Part shown: positions 49,540 through 59,637 of the stretch, in pieces | Numbering within the stretch: the first letter of the stretch is position 1 | Layout of the letters: every line of letters begins with the position of its first letter | Assembly: GCA_051294375.1 (NCBI GenBank) | Contig: CM119267.1 | Location: 21,211,755 to 21,275,754, forward strand | Source: Paraspadella gotoi | Taxonomy: Eukaryota > Chaetognatha | Direction: 5' to 3' | DNA length: 64,000 nucleotides | Made by a program: the position numbers and the translations under genes | The notes under the pieces: generated by a model | Told to the model about the DNA's origin: nothing | What the model saw: only the letters and a program-made list of their open reading frames with translations | Database searches by the model: none

Positions 49540-50132
49540 TCTAGGAAAAAAGTTAGAAACATTTTTAATTGAGGATATCTACTCGAAAACTTGTCGATTT
49601 TTAAAAAATCAGAATGTTTCAGATTCTACACTAAAACTTCCTTTCAGTTGCTTCCTTCCATTTTTTCGTAGATCCAACCGTATAGAAGTAGAGGCAAAAT
49701 AAGATTGCTACCTCAAGTGAAAAATGGCGGAAAAAAATCGCCTTTAGTTTTCCCACAATTCTTGAATGAGTTATTTGTTTCTATTTCAAATTTGAGTTAG
49801 TTATTTTTTTCATTTTTAAATTTGTTTTGCGAAATAGACAGCCCCTCTCTTTGGTTCATAAAGGTTGCAATTGTATCTCTGAGAAAAGAGGGAAGACGCG
49901 CAACAATTCATCAGCAATAAACTGGAATCCCTCGTTCCACCATTGAAAATTTTTACGGCGATACAACAAATCAAAAACATTTGTGTCAGCTTTACGAGCG
50001 ATGCCCAGACGATGCAGCAGTGGTCGATGCCGAGGAGGGCATACAAATATTGAGAATGTGTTTTACCATGTTTTGTATATTTTTTATTGAATAAATGAAC
50101 TTTTAAAAAATAATTTTCTTTTTTCTAATATG
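49540..50132 (+). mobile_element. 590-bp insertion, possible Tc1/mariner-type relic
   Basis: Absent from the same site in the other two copies, where AAATACTA continues directly to CATTCAAATTC. Here both edges show TA, consistent with a TA target duplication, and the ends have weak inverted similarity (AGGAAAAAAG and CTTTTTTCTA). A plus-strand frame at about 49839-50093 contains LRKEGRRA, a stop, then TGIPRSTIENF, reminiscent of the helix-turn-helix of Tc1-like transposases. The catalytic region is missing. AATAAA follows at 50090. Confidence 0.4.
49839..50093 (+). pseudogene. helix-turn-helix-like coding relic
   Basis: An open stretch interrupted by one in-frame TAA. Before the stop are AIVSLRKEGRRATIHQQ-type residues and after it TGIPRSTIENF and CPDDAAVVDAEEG. 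The pattern of a basic helix followed by GIPRST resembles transposase DNA-binding domains; the remainder is unrecognised. Short length and the stop make it non-functional unless the stop is a sequencing error. Confidence 0.25.
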
Positions 50133-50549
50133 TAATTCAAAATTCAAGATAAAATGGGCACTTTCAGGGAAATAAGGCGTCGTTTTGTCGTCTCTTACAG
50201 ATTTCGAAATAAAAATCTATAAAAACATAATTAGAAAATTTGACTGAACGAAATGTATGAGAGAAAGAGAGAGAGACGGAAATTATAGTCGGGCGAAGCG
50301 TACTATTTTCTTCACCCTACTTTTTTGCTTAATTTAATTTCTCACCTTTTCTCATTATAAATACAAATAATAGCAAACACTTGAATTGCTAAGAAAGTTA
50401 ATTGTTGTTTTTTGTTATTGTTTGTTATCTTTGAATTTTGATCGAGATTCATATTTTCTGTCCGACTCTTTTTTCTAAGAGTGAAATTCAGAAAAGGATT
50501 CGCGCGTTTCAATCTTCATTGCGCAGGCATTGTGTTATACTTGTTTTTT

Positions 50550-51040
50550 CGTTCAAAGGCCTTATTCTCTCCTCTTTCTCCCTCTCTCTCTCTCTCTCTT
50601 CTTCTCTCCTACTCTCTCTACTTCTCTCTCTCTCTCTTTCAATTTCGTCAAAGAAGAAATCACGATCAAGCAACATAAACGAGCAGAAAACGAATTTTTT
50701 TCGACGGTCTTACGAATACCTGAGCAACAAATCTCTCTCTCTCTCTCCTCTCTCCTCTCTCTCTCTCTTCTCTCTTCTCTCTCTCTCATTATGCTCTTCT
50801 CCCGCTTTCTTTTTTCTTTCTTTCTTCTTTTCTTTCTGATTTCTTTCTTTCTTTTCTTTTTCTTCTTTTTTCTTTCTTTGCTATTCTTTCTTAATTTCTG
50901 TCTTCTTCTTCTGATGCTCTCTCTCTCTCTCTCTCATCTCTCTCTCACTATGCTCTCTCTCCTCCGCTTCTTTCTTTCTTCTTTCTTTCTTCTTTCTTTC
51001 TTCTTTAATTTTGGTCTCTCTCTTTCTCTGATGCTCTCTC

Positions 51041-51080
<40 letters not shown>

Positions 51081-51108
51081 ATTGCTCTCTCTCCCGTTTC
51101 TTCTTTTC

Positions 51109-51150
<42 letters not shown>

Positions 51151-51403
51151 CTTTCTTTCTTTCTTTCTTTTCTTTCTTTCTTTCTTTCTTTAATTTTGCT
51201 CTCTCTTTCTCTGATGCTCTCTCTCTCTCTCTCTCGATCTCTCTCTCTCTCACTACTGCTCTCTCTCCCGCTTTCTTTCTTCTTCTTCCTTTCTTTCTTC
51301 TTCTTTCTTTCTCTTTCTTTCTTTCTTTCTTTCTTTTCTTTAATTTTGTCTCTCTCTTTCTCTGATGCTCTCTCTCTCTCTCTCGTCTCTCTCTCTTCTC
51401 TCT

Positions 51404-51434
<31 letters not shown>

Positions 51435-51465
51435 ATCTCTCCTCCTCTCTTTTCCCTCTCACAAG
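50550..51465 (+). repeat. pyrimidine minisatellite, four units
   Basis: The marker TTTCTCTGATGCTCTC, with variants, recurs near 50910, 51020, 51205 and 51355, each preceded by a CTTT array and followed by a CT array. The first two module copies have two such markers. Confidence 0.85.
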
Positions 51466-51619
51466 GGGGAAAGTTTGATAATGTGGACCAGATAAGTTAT
51501 CCCGACATTTCGATAAATGGGACAAGCGCCTGTTTTACGATGTTTGTCATTTTGAGGCCCTAAACCCTGAAATTGTCGCTCGAAGGGAGATAAACAAAAA
51601 AAAGTTTTGGAGAGATGTG

Positions 51620-51735
51620 GAAACGACGACGACGACGACAACGACGACGAAGACGACGACGACAACGACGACGAAGACGAAGACGAAGACGAAGACGAAG
51701 ACGACGACGACGACAACGACGGGGAGGATGAGGTG
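51620..51735 (+). repeat. (GAC)/(GAAGAC) tract
   Basis: GAC triplets then five GAAGAC-type units, followed by GAACGTGAACGTG. Translates to polyD/E or polyT/K and is not a supported exon. Confidence 0.9.
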
Positions 51736-52969
51736 AACGTGAACGTGAAAAGCCATGATTGTGAAGACATAACAACAATAAAGTCCCTTTTGACAACAAA
51801 AATTCTATAAGTTAATTTCAATTAATCATTATGAGAATAATTCTTAACGGAAACTAAAAAAATAAAAAATTTAAATTTTTAAATTTCTTTACACAATTAT
51901 TGTGAATTTTACAGCATTTTAGGTATTTAGGTATCTTAATAAAAATCTTTTTTCAAAAAAAAAGGGTTACCACTTATATAACTCTATTATACCTTTATTC
52001 GGCTAAGTCGTAAGAAAAAAGTACACCATCCCTCAACTACTGTTTCATGCAAATGAGATTAAAGGAATTTTCCTAATTTTTCCGTGACAATTTATGATGT
52101 GAAAAACTTTTAATGTAATATAAACGCCAATAGTAATTTTTTAGTCTCTTTGGGCTTTCTTCCCCTTGCCTCTTTCTTTCTTGCAGTATTCCACTCTCTG
52201 CTTGAGTAAAAAAGAAAAATGATAGAGGACACCGAACCGAAGAAGAAGAAGAAGACGACTACGACGACGACGACGACGACGACGACGACTAAAAAAAGGC
52301 AATGACTTCCTCGATCCTCTGTACCAAACTCAATAACGCCGTCGACGGTGATTTGCGTTTAATTAATGGCGGGGAAAGATTATTCATCGAATAAGCCAAT
52401 TATTAATTCCGTTTTAAAATTCTGAGAAAATATGTTATTATAAATTTATAAGTGACCTTTGTCAAGTGTTTTGTAACAAACATAACGTAATTTTAACACT
52501 TAAGAAATATTATTTCAATTCATTGTTAATAAACTTGACTGTGAGAGAGTATCTTTTGAAAGCATTCATGGTCTTGCTATTTTATTATCTTATATGAATG
52601 GAGGCTTTAACTCACTATAACACGTCCAAAGCAAGTGGCAAGCTTGCTATAGCCTATAATTTCAGCTAAAAAAGGATTAATTAATAAATAATTCAATCTC
52701 TAGTTGATAAAAATTAGAAATAAACAACAACTCGAATGAGACAAATGTAAGAAACAACGACGACAACGACGACAACAGCGCCACGCGGATCATCGGCGCC
52801 GTTTTCTTCATCGCCTGCATTAAACGCGAGCGCCACCCGCGACTCGAAGCGGCGTCAATCTCGCGTCGATTCCGCCGCCGGATTTTGACGGTTTTTCCGC
52901 TCGGCGCCTTTAACGAATACTCCTTTCCGTTTTTACGATCCGGTTCTTGGTTTCGTCGGAGCTCTCTCT

Positions 52970-52994
52970 CTCTCTCTCTGCTCTCTCTCTCTCA

Positions 52995-53051
<57 letters not shown>

Positions 53052-53125
53052 ACTCATCAAGGTCCAAATCAGTAATTACTTACTCATAATAAGTATTTGC
53101 CTATCTTTCTATATTCTCTCTCTCG

Positions 53126-53169
<44 letters not shown>

Positions 53170-53258
53170 TCACATCATGAGTCAAATCAGTAATTACTTA
53201 CCTCATTAAAAAGTATTTGCCTAAGGTCTTTCTATATTCTTCTCTCTCCCTTCTCTCT

Positions 53259-53316
<58 letters not shown>

Positions 53317-53400
53317 TTACTCATCAAGTCCAATCCAGTAAATAAACTTACTCATTAATAAGTATTTCAACTAAAATCTTTCTATGATTCTCTCTCTCTC
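52970..53400 (+). repeat. CT minisatellite (third copy)
   Basis: Same units as 29550-30060 with CT arrays of different lengths. The CACTCAT segments start near 53050, 53168 and 53318. Confidence 0.85.
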
Positions 53401-53634
53401 TCTCCGACTTCTCTCTCTCTCCGTCTCTCTCTCTGTCGCTCTTTTTAAATTCACTCTCTTCTTTTCAAATTGAAAAGGACGATTTCAAGCCTCAAACTTC
53501 TATTCACAGTCTTCTTCTTTCGTCGTCGTCGTCGTCGTCGTCGTCCGTCGTCGTCGTCGCCGTCGGTCTCTCTCGTCTCCTAAGTTTTTCGTTTTCCTGT
53601 TGTCTTGTTTGTTGTTGTTTTGTTGTCCTTGCCG

Positions 53635-54110
53635 NNNNNNNNNNNNNNNNNNNNNNNNNNNNNNNNNNNNNNNNNNNNNNNNNNNNNNNNNNNNNNNNNN
53701 NNNNNNNNNNNNNNNNNNNNNNNNNNNNNNNNNNNNNNNNNNNNNNNNNNNNNNNNNNNNNNNNNNNNNNNNNNNNNNNNNNNNNNNNNNNNNNNNNNNN
53801 NNNNNNNNNNNNNNNNNNNNNNNNNNNNNNNNNNNNNNNNNNNNNNNNNNNNNNNNNNNNNNNNNNNNNNNNNNNNNNNNNNNNNNNNNNNNNNNNNNNN
53901 NNNNNNNNNNNNNNNNNNNNNNNNNNNNNNNNNNNNNNNNNNNNNNNNNNNNNNNNNNNNNNNNNNNNNNNNNNNNNNNNNNNNNNNNNNNNNNNNNNNN
54001 NNNNNNNNNNNNNNNNNNNNNNNNNNNNNNNNNNNNNNNNNNNNNNNNNNNNNNNNNNNNNNNNNNNNNNNNNNNNNNNNNNNNNNNNNNNNNNNNNNNN
54101 NNNNNNNNNN
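53635..54110. other. assembly gap (476 N)
   Basis: The longest gap. Its left edge is the shared module A end CCTTGCCG and its right edge is unrelated single-copy sequence, so this is probably the true right neighbour of module A. Confidence 0.99.
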
Positions 54111-54423
54111 TTCCTATTTTTTTTCAACTTCTGCCGCCAGGGGCGCATGTGGCGTCGTTTTCTACCTGAACATGAAACAAATGACGCCCGAGGGATCGAG
54201 GCGCCGCTCATTATTCAACGCCGCAACCGATTTTTTTTTTCTCTCTCTTTCTCTTTTCGGCGGCGACGAAGCTTGAGGGAGTTTAGGCAACGAGAGGCTA
54301 GGAAGATGACGACGACGAAGAAGACGATGACGACGACGAAAAAGATAACGAAGACTAGAATGACGATGAAAACGACGACGAAGACGACCATGATGAGGCT
54401 TGAGGGGCTTTTGGCAACGCGGC

Positions 54424-54457
<34 letters not shown>

Positions 54458-54645
54458 AGAAGATGACGATGAAAACGACGAAGTCGATGATGACGTTTTA
54501 ATCTGCGAATCTCGAGTTTTCGACGTCGGACGCGGCGTCTCCCACTTCCGGTTCCACGCACGCTCGAACGCGGCGCCAACGCGAGTGGAAATTCGCCATC
54601 TTTACTCCCTCTCTATTTCTTTTCACTATCTCCTTTCACTTCTCT
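54111..54645 (+). other. GC-rich patch with GAC repeats, no gene recognised
   Basis: Two similar segments, GCTTGAGGGAGTTTAGGCAACG (54271) and GCTTGAGGGGCTTTTGGCAACG (54397), are each followed by GAC/GAAGAC triplet repeats, an old tandem duplication of about 125 bp. An open frame spans the patch into the next gap and is mostly T/K/D from triplets. An exon cannot be excluded, but nothing is recognisable. Confidence 0.45.
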
Positions 54646-54889
54646 NNNNNNNNNNNNNNNNNNNNNNNNNNNNNNNNNNNNNNNNNNNNNNNNNNNNNNN
54701 NNNNNNNNNNNNNNNNNNNNNNNNNNNNNNNNNNNNNNNNNNNNNNNNNNNNNNNNNNNNNNNNNNNNNNNNNNNNNNNNNNNNNNNNNNNNNNNNNNNN
54801 NNNNNNNNNNNNNNNNNNNNNNNNNNNNNNNNNNNNNNNNNNNNNNNNNNNNNNNNNNNNNNNNNNNNNNNNNNNNNNNNNNNNNNNNN
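54646..54889. other. assembly gap (244 N)
   Basis: Flanked by CT-rich sequence on both sides, so probably a pyrimidine microsatellite. Confidence 0.99.
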
Positions 54890-55233
54890 TCCCTCTATCA
54901 CCCTTCCTCTCTCTATCTTTCACCGTCTCTCTCTCTCTCTCCCTCTCTCCCTCTCTCCCTTCACGTTCCCTCATTCTGAGTGAAATCATTCAAGTGTCGT
55001 GAAGATGCCTCGTGACTCGTCTAAGCTTCGCAGGTGTCAAGAGATGCGGCAAATTTCTCTTTTTTTCCCTCGAAAAAAAAAACGGGTTTTATGTTAAAAA
55101 AATTTTATAAGATGATTTTTTAAAAATTGTTAACTCAAACTTTATTTTGCAATCGAGATATATTTTTCTTCGGAAAGTTTGTTTAACTTAACCATTCTGA
55201 CATTTAAAAAAAAGGTTTTCCGTTGCCCTCATA
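54890..55233. other. CT array then AT-rich DNA, no gene seen
   Basis: CT/CCCT repeats to 54960, then unique AT-rich DNA up to the next gap. Confidence 0.6.
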
Positions 55234-55258
55234 NNNNNNNNNNNNNNNNNNNNNNNNN
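55234..55258. other. assembly gap (25 N)
   Basis: 25 N bordered by a GA array on the right. Confidence 0.99.
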
Positions 55259-55309
<51 letters not shown>

Positions 55310-55310
55310 T
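55259..55310 (+). repeat. (GA)n microsatellite
   Basis: GA array with one GAA interruption, directly right of the gap. Confidence 0.95.
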
Positions 55311-55315
55311 CGGCG

Positions 55316-55367
55316 GTTACCACGGAAACGCGATAAATCGGTGGAAAACCCCGGTCTCCATGGCAAC
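55316..55367. promoter_or_regulatory. two X-box-like (RFX) sites
   Basis: GTTACCACGGAAAC (55316-55329) and GTCTCCATGGCAAC (55354-55367) each differ at one position from the RFX-type palindrome GTNRCC-NN-RGYAAC. They are 24 bases apart. RFX factors bind such sites in promoters, notably of ciliary genes. No target gene is visible, so this rests on motif match alone. Confidence 0.3.
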
Positions 55368-55419
55368 GGATGGAACCGGTGACCCGCTTAGGATTATGTG
55401 TCGCACGGTTTTTTTTTTT

Positions 55420-55690
55420 TTCCGCGAGAGAGAGCCGAGGAAGGAAAAGGGAATGAGGGAGAGAGAGAGAGGGAGAGGAGGGGAAGGAAAAGGAGGAAGG
55501 AAGAGAGAGGGAGAGGGGAAAGAGAAGGAAAGAAGAGGGGAAGGAGGGAGAAATAGAAGGGAAGGAAGGGAGAAAAAAGGAGAAGAAAGGTGGAGAAGGT
55601 GGAGGCAGGGAAAAGAGAAGTGGGAATGAGAGAGGAAATAGAGCAAAAGGAGAGAGAGAGGATAGGAGAAAGAGGGAGAGGGAGAAGTGC
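55420..55690 (+). other. purine-rich (GGA/GAA) tract
   Basis: Almost pure A/G on the plus strand. Open frames on both strands are due to this bias. Confidence 0.8.
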
Positions 55691-56018
55691 ATGGTATCGC
55701 TTTTTTAATATGCATTAACCAAGGAAGTTCATTACTCGTCCCTGGCTTTGGACTCTCTCCAAAATATCCCATAATTCCAGCGTCGGATGAATTTTTTTAA
55801 ATATATATTCCTTTTTAATCGGAAAATTTTAACATTCCTTTATAAATGCAAATATAACATTTATCTTATCAAGTTAACACTACATCGTGAATGTTTTAGT
55901 CCTTGTGAAATAAAAAATGAATTTAAGAAATTGAAACGACGTTTGATATAACATATTGGAACCACCAAGACATCAGGGCATGACTGCCAAATCATACTTT
56001 CTTCATTGATGTTATATC
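55691..56018. other. AT-rich DNA with a 10-bp inverted repeat, no gene seen
   Basis: GATATAACAT (about 55946) and ATGTTATATC (about 56009) are perfect inverted repeats 74 bases across, immediately left of the hairpin element. Otherwise nothing recognised. Confidence 0.5.
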
Positions 56019-56190
56019 TTTGGTCTTGACTTGCCGGCAGTAAATAATAAGAATTAATAACCTCTCTTTATTAAAGAAAAAGCTACTTTTCTGTCATCCT
56101 CAAAGGCTCCTTCGAAATATAGCTTTTTTTTTATAAATAAAACGAACTTATTAGTTCTTATTATTTTACTGCTCGCAGGGCAAGACCAAA
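56019..56190. mobile_element. 172-bp hairpin MITE-like element
   Basis: Ends TTTGGTCTTG and CAAGACCAAA begin inverted repeats of about 43-45 bases that also share GCAGTAAA and ATAATAAGAA. Inside, AAAAAGCTA and TAGCTTTTT form a second stem. Nearly the whole element can fold into one hairpin, as in non-autonomous DNA transposons. No target duplication is clear. Confidence 0.65.
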
Positions 56191-56211
56191 ATTGTCAGAA
56201 TGACAATTTTG
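56187..56211. other. 11-bp-arm perfect palindrome
   Basis: CAAAATTGTCA and TGACAATTTTG around GAA, overlapping the right end of the hairpin element. It resembles a terminator or operator-like palindrome but may be a second element end. Confidence 0.7.
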
Positions 56212-56460
56212 AAAAAAAAACTACATCAAACTTTCCGACTCGTTGTAATTAAGTAAAACGACGATCGATCAAGTAAATTCTACACCTTACCTTTTACCTT
56301 ATTTCTGATCTCAATCCACGCACTTACCCTCGACTTAACTTACCCTCTTTCTCTTTCTCGCGAACTTACCTCGCCTCTCCCAGACTTTTCGTCGACGACC
56401 TTCGATCTTCATCCTCCTTTTCTTTATCCTCATAATCGACCCCAAATTTTTTTTTCACCT

Positions 56461-56815
56461 TTTTTAGTTACGCCGCGAGTACTCTATAAGTCACTTTTCG
56501 GTCGGTCTTTCAGTTGGTCGGTCGGTCCGTCGGTATGTCTGTCCATCGGTATGTCCCATTTATGTTAAAAATGCATATAGTTGCTCATTTGTTACGATAG
56601 AAAAAACCTGAAGTCTAAGGGACTGCTTGCGCCGCCTTCAGGAAATCTTAAAACTATATATATATAAAGAATAAAAGACGGAATTTTGATGCAGTGCATG
56701 TTTTCGTAAATACAAGGGCTAAGAAAGTTTTTTAGTCATGTCATGTCATATCATTGATATCATAATATCATATCACTGCGACGCCAACACATTAGAATTA
56801 ACCTTCTTATTTTTT
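56461..56815 (+). repeat. dispersed repeat R2, plus-strand copy
   Basis: Shares with the reverse complement of 61470-61730 the blocks GCCGCGAGTACTC, CTATAAGTC, GGTCGGT tetranucleotides, ATGTCTGT, GCTCATTTGTTA, GCAGTGCATG and CACATTAGAATTA. Peptides around MSVHR and QHI are similar between copies, but this copy has an early stop. The class is unknown. Confidence 0.7.
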
Positions 56816-56841
56816 TCTATTTCACCCGTATCCCTCTTTTA

Positions 56842-56893
<52 letters not shown>

Positions 56894-57494
56894 CTCTCTC
56901 TTCTCTCTCTCTCTTCTCGCCGCCAAAAAAAAGAGTGTTTTTGGCAATTTTTTGAAAAGCGTGACCTTTGACCCCGGAACCTCATGAATGTCTCGCGGAG
57001 TGTTGTATGATCCACGAGGGAATTTTTAGGCCTGCGGGTGAGAACGGAGAAAAGGAGAAAGAGGGGGAGAGAGGGGAGAGAGAAGGAGAGAGGGAGGAAG
57101 AGAGTATTAGGAAAAAGAAAAACCGGGAGGGAGGAAATAAAAATTCTTTAGCGGAGAGAGTTGAAAAAGGAGGAAGTCGGGAAATATAAAGAGGGAGAGT
57201 TTTGTAGTTTGGAAGGAAGCGAGAAGTTGGAATCGGGGAAGGAAAGGGATTAAAAAAATGTAACGAAATGTAAATTGTGAGGAGAGACGGACAAGGCTTG
57301 GCTAAGCGTTGAATAGTTGTGACTTGTGAGTTTTGAGAAGAGAAAAGGTTTGTACAGCGATCGAGATCAACGGCGTCGGAGAGAAGCAGAAGTGAAAGTT
57401 TGACTACGATTCGACTTTGATTTGAGTCTCAAATAGGAGTGAGTAAATATATACTACGTTGTGGCAGCAAGACTTAAAGCAGCCTCACTGCTGT
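56816..57494. other. CT array, purine-rich tract, no gene seen
   Basis: CT microsatellite (56838-56920), then a GGAGAG/GAAA tract (57045-57250) and unique DNA. A 73-codon frame in the purine tract is low complexity and not called. Confidence 0.5.
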
Positions 57495-57745
57495 CCGTCC
57501 TCAGCCTTGTCTCAATGGCTGAGCAGGCTAAATCATCTCATTCTATCCGTGCGTCCCGGGTTCAATCCCGGTATCCCGGTTCTGGCTTAAATGTGACGGT
57601 GCCAGTATAAACATGCCAGTGGCAGGAGGCGGTCACTGAGGGTCCGCAGCCCCTACGCCAGTTGGTGAGATACCCCGCGCCCCGGGTATCACAGGCTGTC
57701 CTCCCGTTGCCATAACGTTATATTTCATAAAAAAAATTAAAAATT
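57495..57745 (+). mobile_element. tRNA-derived SINE
   Basis: A-box-like TGGCTGAGCAGG (57516-57527) and B-box GGGTTCAATCCCGG (57558-57571) mark an internal RNA polymerase III promoter. No full cloverleaf can be drawn. A GC-rich tRNA-unrelated body follows, with a GATACCC/GGGTATC hairpin (57669-57691), and ends in an A-rich tail with ATAAAAAAAA. This is the standard layout of a tRNA-derived SINE. Confidence 0.7.
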
Positions 57746-58171
57746 TTGGCACCAACAAAAGAACAAAGAAACCAAGTGTTTTGGTCTTATCCTGAATATT
57801 TTGACCGTCCTCCACCTCTGATCTTCTTAAGTTTTCACCAATCGTTCTGTTTTTCAGCCCATAATGTTTTTTTTCTTTTACTAACACGCGCTAATTTTTA
57901 TGTTCCGTTCACTTTTACCCCTCTCTTCGAAAATTTTCAAGCTTACCTTCCCTTCCCCCCATCATCAGCGTTCCCCCCATTCGATCCCCTCAACCCTTCC
58001 CGCTCCCTTCTCTCCCTCGCCAATTTCCCCCCCCCTTCCCATTTTTTTTCACGCATCTGTTCTCTTTTCACGTGAAAGTCTCGTTGCCCTTCGGGGAAAT
58101 ACGTTGGGAAGCGACGTTGAAGGGGGAAACGAAGGGGGGGGGAGATCGGGAGTGAAAGTCGGAACTCGGAA
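57746..58171. other. unique DNA, pyrimidine- then purine-rich, no gene recognised
   Basis: CCCCTTCC-type runs (57945-58040) followed by a GGGGAAAC-rich patch. Open frames on both strands are low complexity. Confidence 0.5.
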
Positions 58172-58378
58172 GTGAAATCCTTGTGTGTGAACGTGAGTGT
58201 GGCAGCTCGAGTCAGGCTGCGGCGGCTGAAGCGGCGGGAGAAGCAGCGGAAAAAGCAGCGGCGGATGCGGGAGGATGCGCATTCGATGGAATCGGAATTC
58301 GATGGAAGAGAAGAAGTTGGCGACGACACAATTTGTGAGACTCGAGCGGACGACTTGGAATCCTTTCCTTGTTAGCAC
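58172..58378 (+). CDS. unrecognised small open frame (uncertain)
   Basis: A 67-codon frame starting MKSLCVNV, with a basic middle (RLKRREKQRKKQ) and an acidic end ending in DDLESFPC. The middle is encoded by GCGGC/AGCAGC repeats that are also open in an alanine-rich frame and on the opposite strand, which weakens the case. No domain recognised. It could be a first exon, or chance in a GC-rich patch. Confidence 0.12.
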
Positions 58379-58664
58379 GAGAAAAAAGCTGTGAATCTGT
58401 ACGACTCGGACTTAGCAGGAACAACAATGAGACAAGTGACAGTTAAATAAAAAAAAAAAGGAGACAGAGACATCTGTGTTACAAATCTATGCTGGGCGGT
58501 TGTGAGACCTGAAACCTGCTAGAAATGAAACTTGCTCTCGGCAATGCGTTTCATCCCACTTCCGCAAAAATATTAGCAAACTTTGTTTTTTAATTTCAAT
58601 TAAAAAAAAGTTTTCCCTTCCTGAACCAGTAACCGACGCAGCATTGTTAAAAACTAAAGATAAT
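58379..58664. other. AT-rich spacer before the tRNA cluster
   Basis: No gene seen. The AAAAA at about 58649-58653 reads as the T-run terminator of the adjacent minus-strand tRNA-Gly. Confidence 0.6.
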
Positions 58665-58735
58665 TGCATCGGCCGGGAATCGAACCCGGGCCGCCCGCGT
58701 GGCAGGCGAGCATTCTACCACTGAACCACCGATGC
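58665..58735 (-). tRNA. tRNA-Gly (GCC)
   Basis: 71-base tRNA with intact acceptor stem (GCATCGG/CCGATGC plus discriminator A), D arm, anticodon loop with GCC, and T arm with GGTTCGATTCC (B box). It is nearly identical to animal tRNA-Gly-GCC genes. A T run follows within about 15 bases on the minus strand, fitting polymerase III termination. It decodes GGC/GGU. First of five tRNA loci in 2.1 kb; no intron. Confidence 0.97.
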
Positions 58736-58917
58736 TACGCGGGATTATAGTGAGAAAAGTCTTCAAAAACTATTGATTTCTCTTATGAAGCTCATATCTA
58801 TTCTTTGAATGCACAGAAATCGCAGTCGGATCGTTTTCCTTAGTATGTTTTAATTTTTGGAAGGCCAAATCTTCGCGTAAAATTTATATATAATTGTAAT
58901 AATACCAAACCGCATCA

Positions 58918-58989
58918 TCCCATGTGGTCTAGTGGTTAGGATTCGGCGCTTTCACCGCCGCGGCCGGGGTTCGATTCCCCGCATGGGAG
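58918..58989 (+). tRNA. tRNA-Glu (UUC)
   Basis: 72 bases with acceptor TCCCATG/CATGGGA, discriminator G, A box TGGTCTAGTGG, anticodon stem CGGCG/CGCCG around loop CTTTCAC giving anticodon TTC, and B box GGTTCGATTCC. TTTTT follows six bases downstream as terminator. The body resembles the CTC isoacceptor of vertebrates except for the central anticodon base. It decodes GAA and GAG. No intron. Confidence 0.97.
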
Positions 58990-59555
58990 TGACGTTTTTG
59001 CAAAATATTTACCTCATGTTTTGATTTTACAAAGGCTAGGACAGGTTTATTTTAAATTTATGAAAATTTCAAAATTACTTGTTTCACTATTTCAAGTTAT
59101 AGATGTTAAAATATTCATTAAAATTACTTATTCAAAATTCGAAATTTTTCTTTATTAATTTTATTATTAATATTTTTTTATTAATTTGGGTTTTTGATAA
59201 TCTAAAACTGAAAACATTATATTATTAATGGGACAAAACATTAAAACGAGGTGAAATAAAAGAAATCAATGTAAGAAGTCAGGATGTGAACCAAGTTAAA
59301 ACTCAAAACTTGGATTCAACAAACGTCGGAGTCAGTATGACCCGACGGCAGGGACCGCTAGGGTCGCCTCAGTCCTATTGATCGATACGTCCGGCCAGCC
59401 AACGGTCATTGTTCAAGGCCATGAAAAGCTGATTTGTCCAGGGTGACCGTCCGGCCCGATCTTGAAGCGGGAGAGAGAGTAAGAATGGCCTCGGGTAAGT
59501 CGCCTCAGCGGGAAAAACGTAGTAAGTCGGCAATTTAAAAAGATAAAAAGATGCT
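58990..59555. other. intergenic spacer in the tRNA cluster
   Basis: AT-rich to 59320, then a GC-richer patch (59325-59510) with GCAGGGACCGCTAGGGTCGCC and GGTAAGTCGCC words. No RNA gene or frame recognised. AAAAA near 59537 is the terminator of the minus-strand tRNA-Leu. Confidence 0.5.
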
Positions 59556-59637
59556 TGGCAGTGGTGGGATTCGAACCCACGCCTCCGTAGAGACTGGTGC
59601 CTAAAACCAGCGCCTTAGACCACTCGGCCACACTACC
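59556..59637 (-). tRNA. tRNA-Leu (UAG)
   Basis: 82-base class II tRNA with a long variable arm (CTCTACGGAG) typical of leucine tRNAs, acceptor GGTAGTG/CACTGCC with discriminator A, anticodon loop TTTAGGC (anticodon TAG), and B box GGTTCGAATCC. A T run follows on the minus strand within 20 bases. No intron. It decodes CUA and other CUN codons. Confidence 0.97.

Larger units (their letters stand above)
49240..50165 (-). repeat. telomere-like element (third copy), split by an insertion
   Basis: GCTCTCTTTTCCGAGAGTGCCC on the left, degenerate CCCTAA repeats at about 49345-49510, and AAATGGGCACTTTC on the right. The end words AGTGCCC and GGGCACT are inverted repeats. A 590-bp segment interrupts the right part. 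Confidence 0.6.

Noticed and set aside
50530-51495. 321-codon open frame, the longest in the window
   Set aside because: Entirely pyrimidine minisatellite, with composition S, L and F only. No start context or conserved domain.
54128-54150. CTCF-like site (GCCGCCAGGGGCGC)
   Set aside because: Close to the CTCF core but needs a one-base gap and a mismatch. In a GC-rich patch this is expected by chance.
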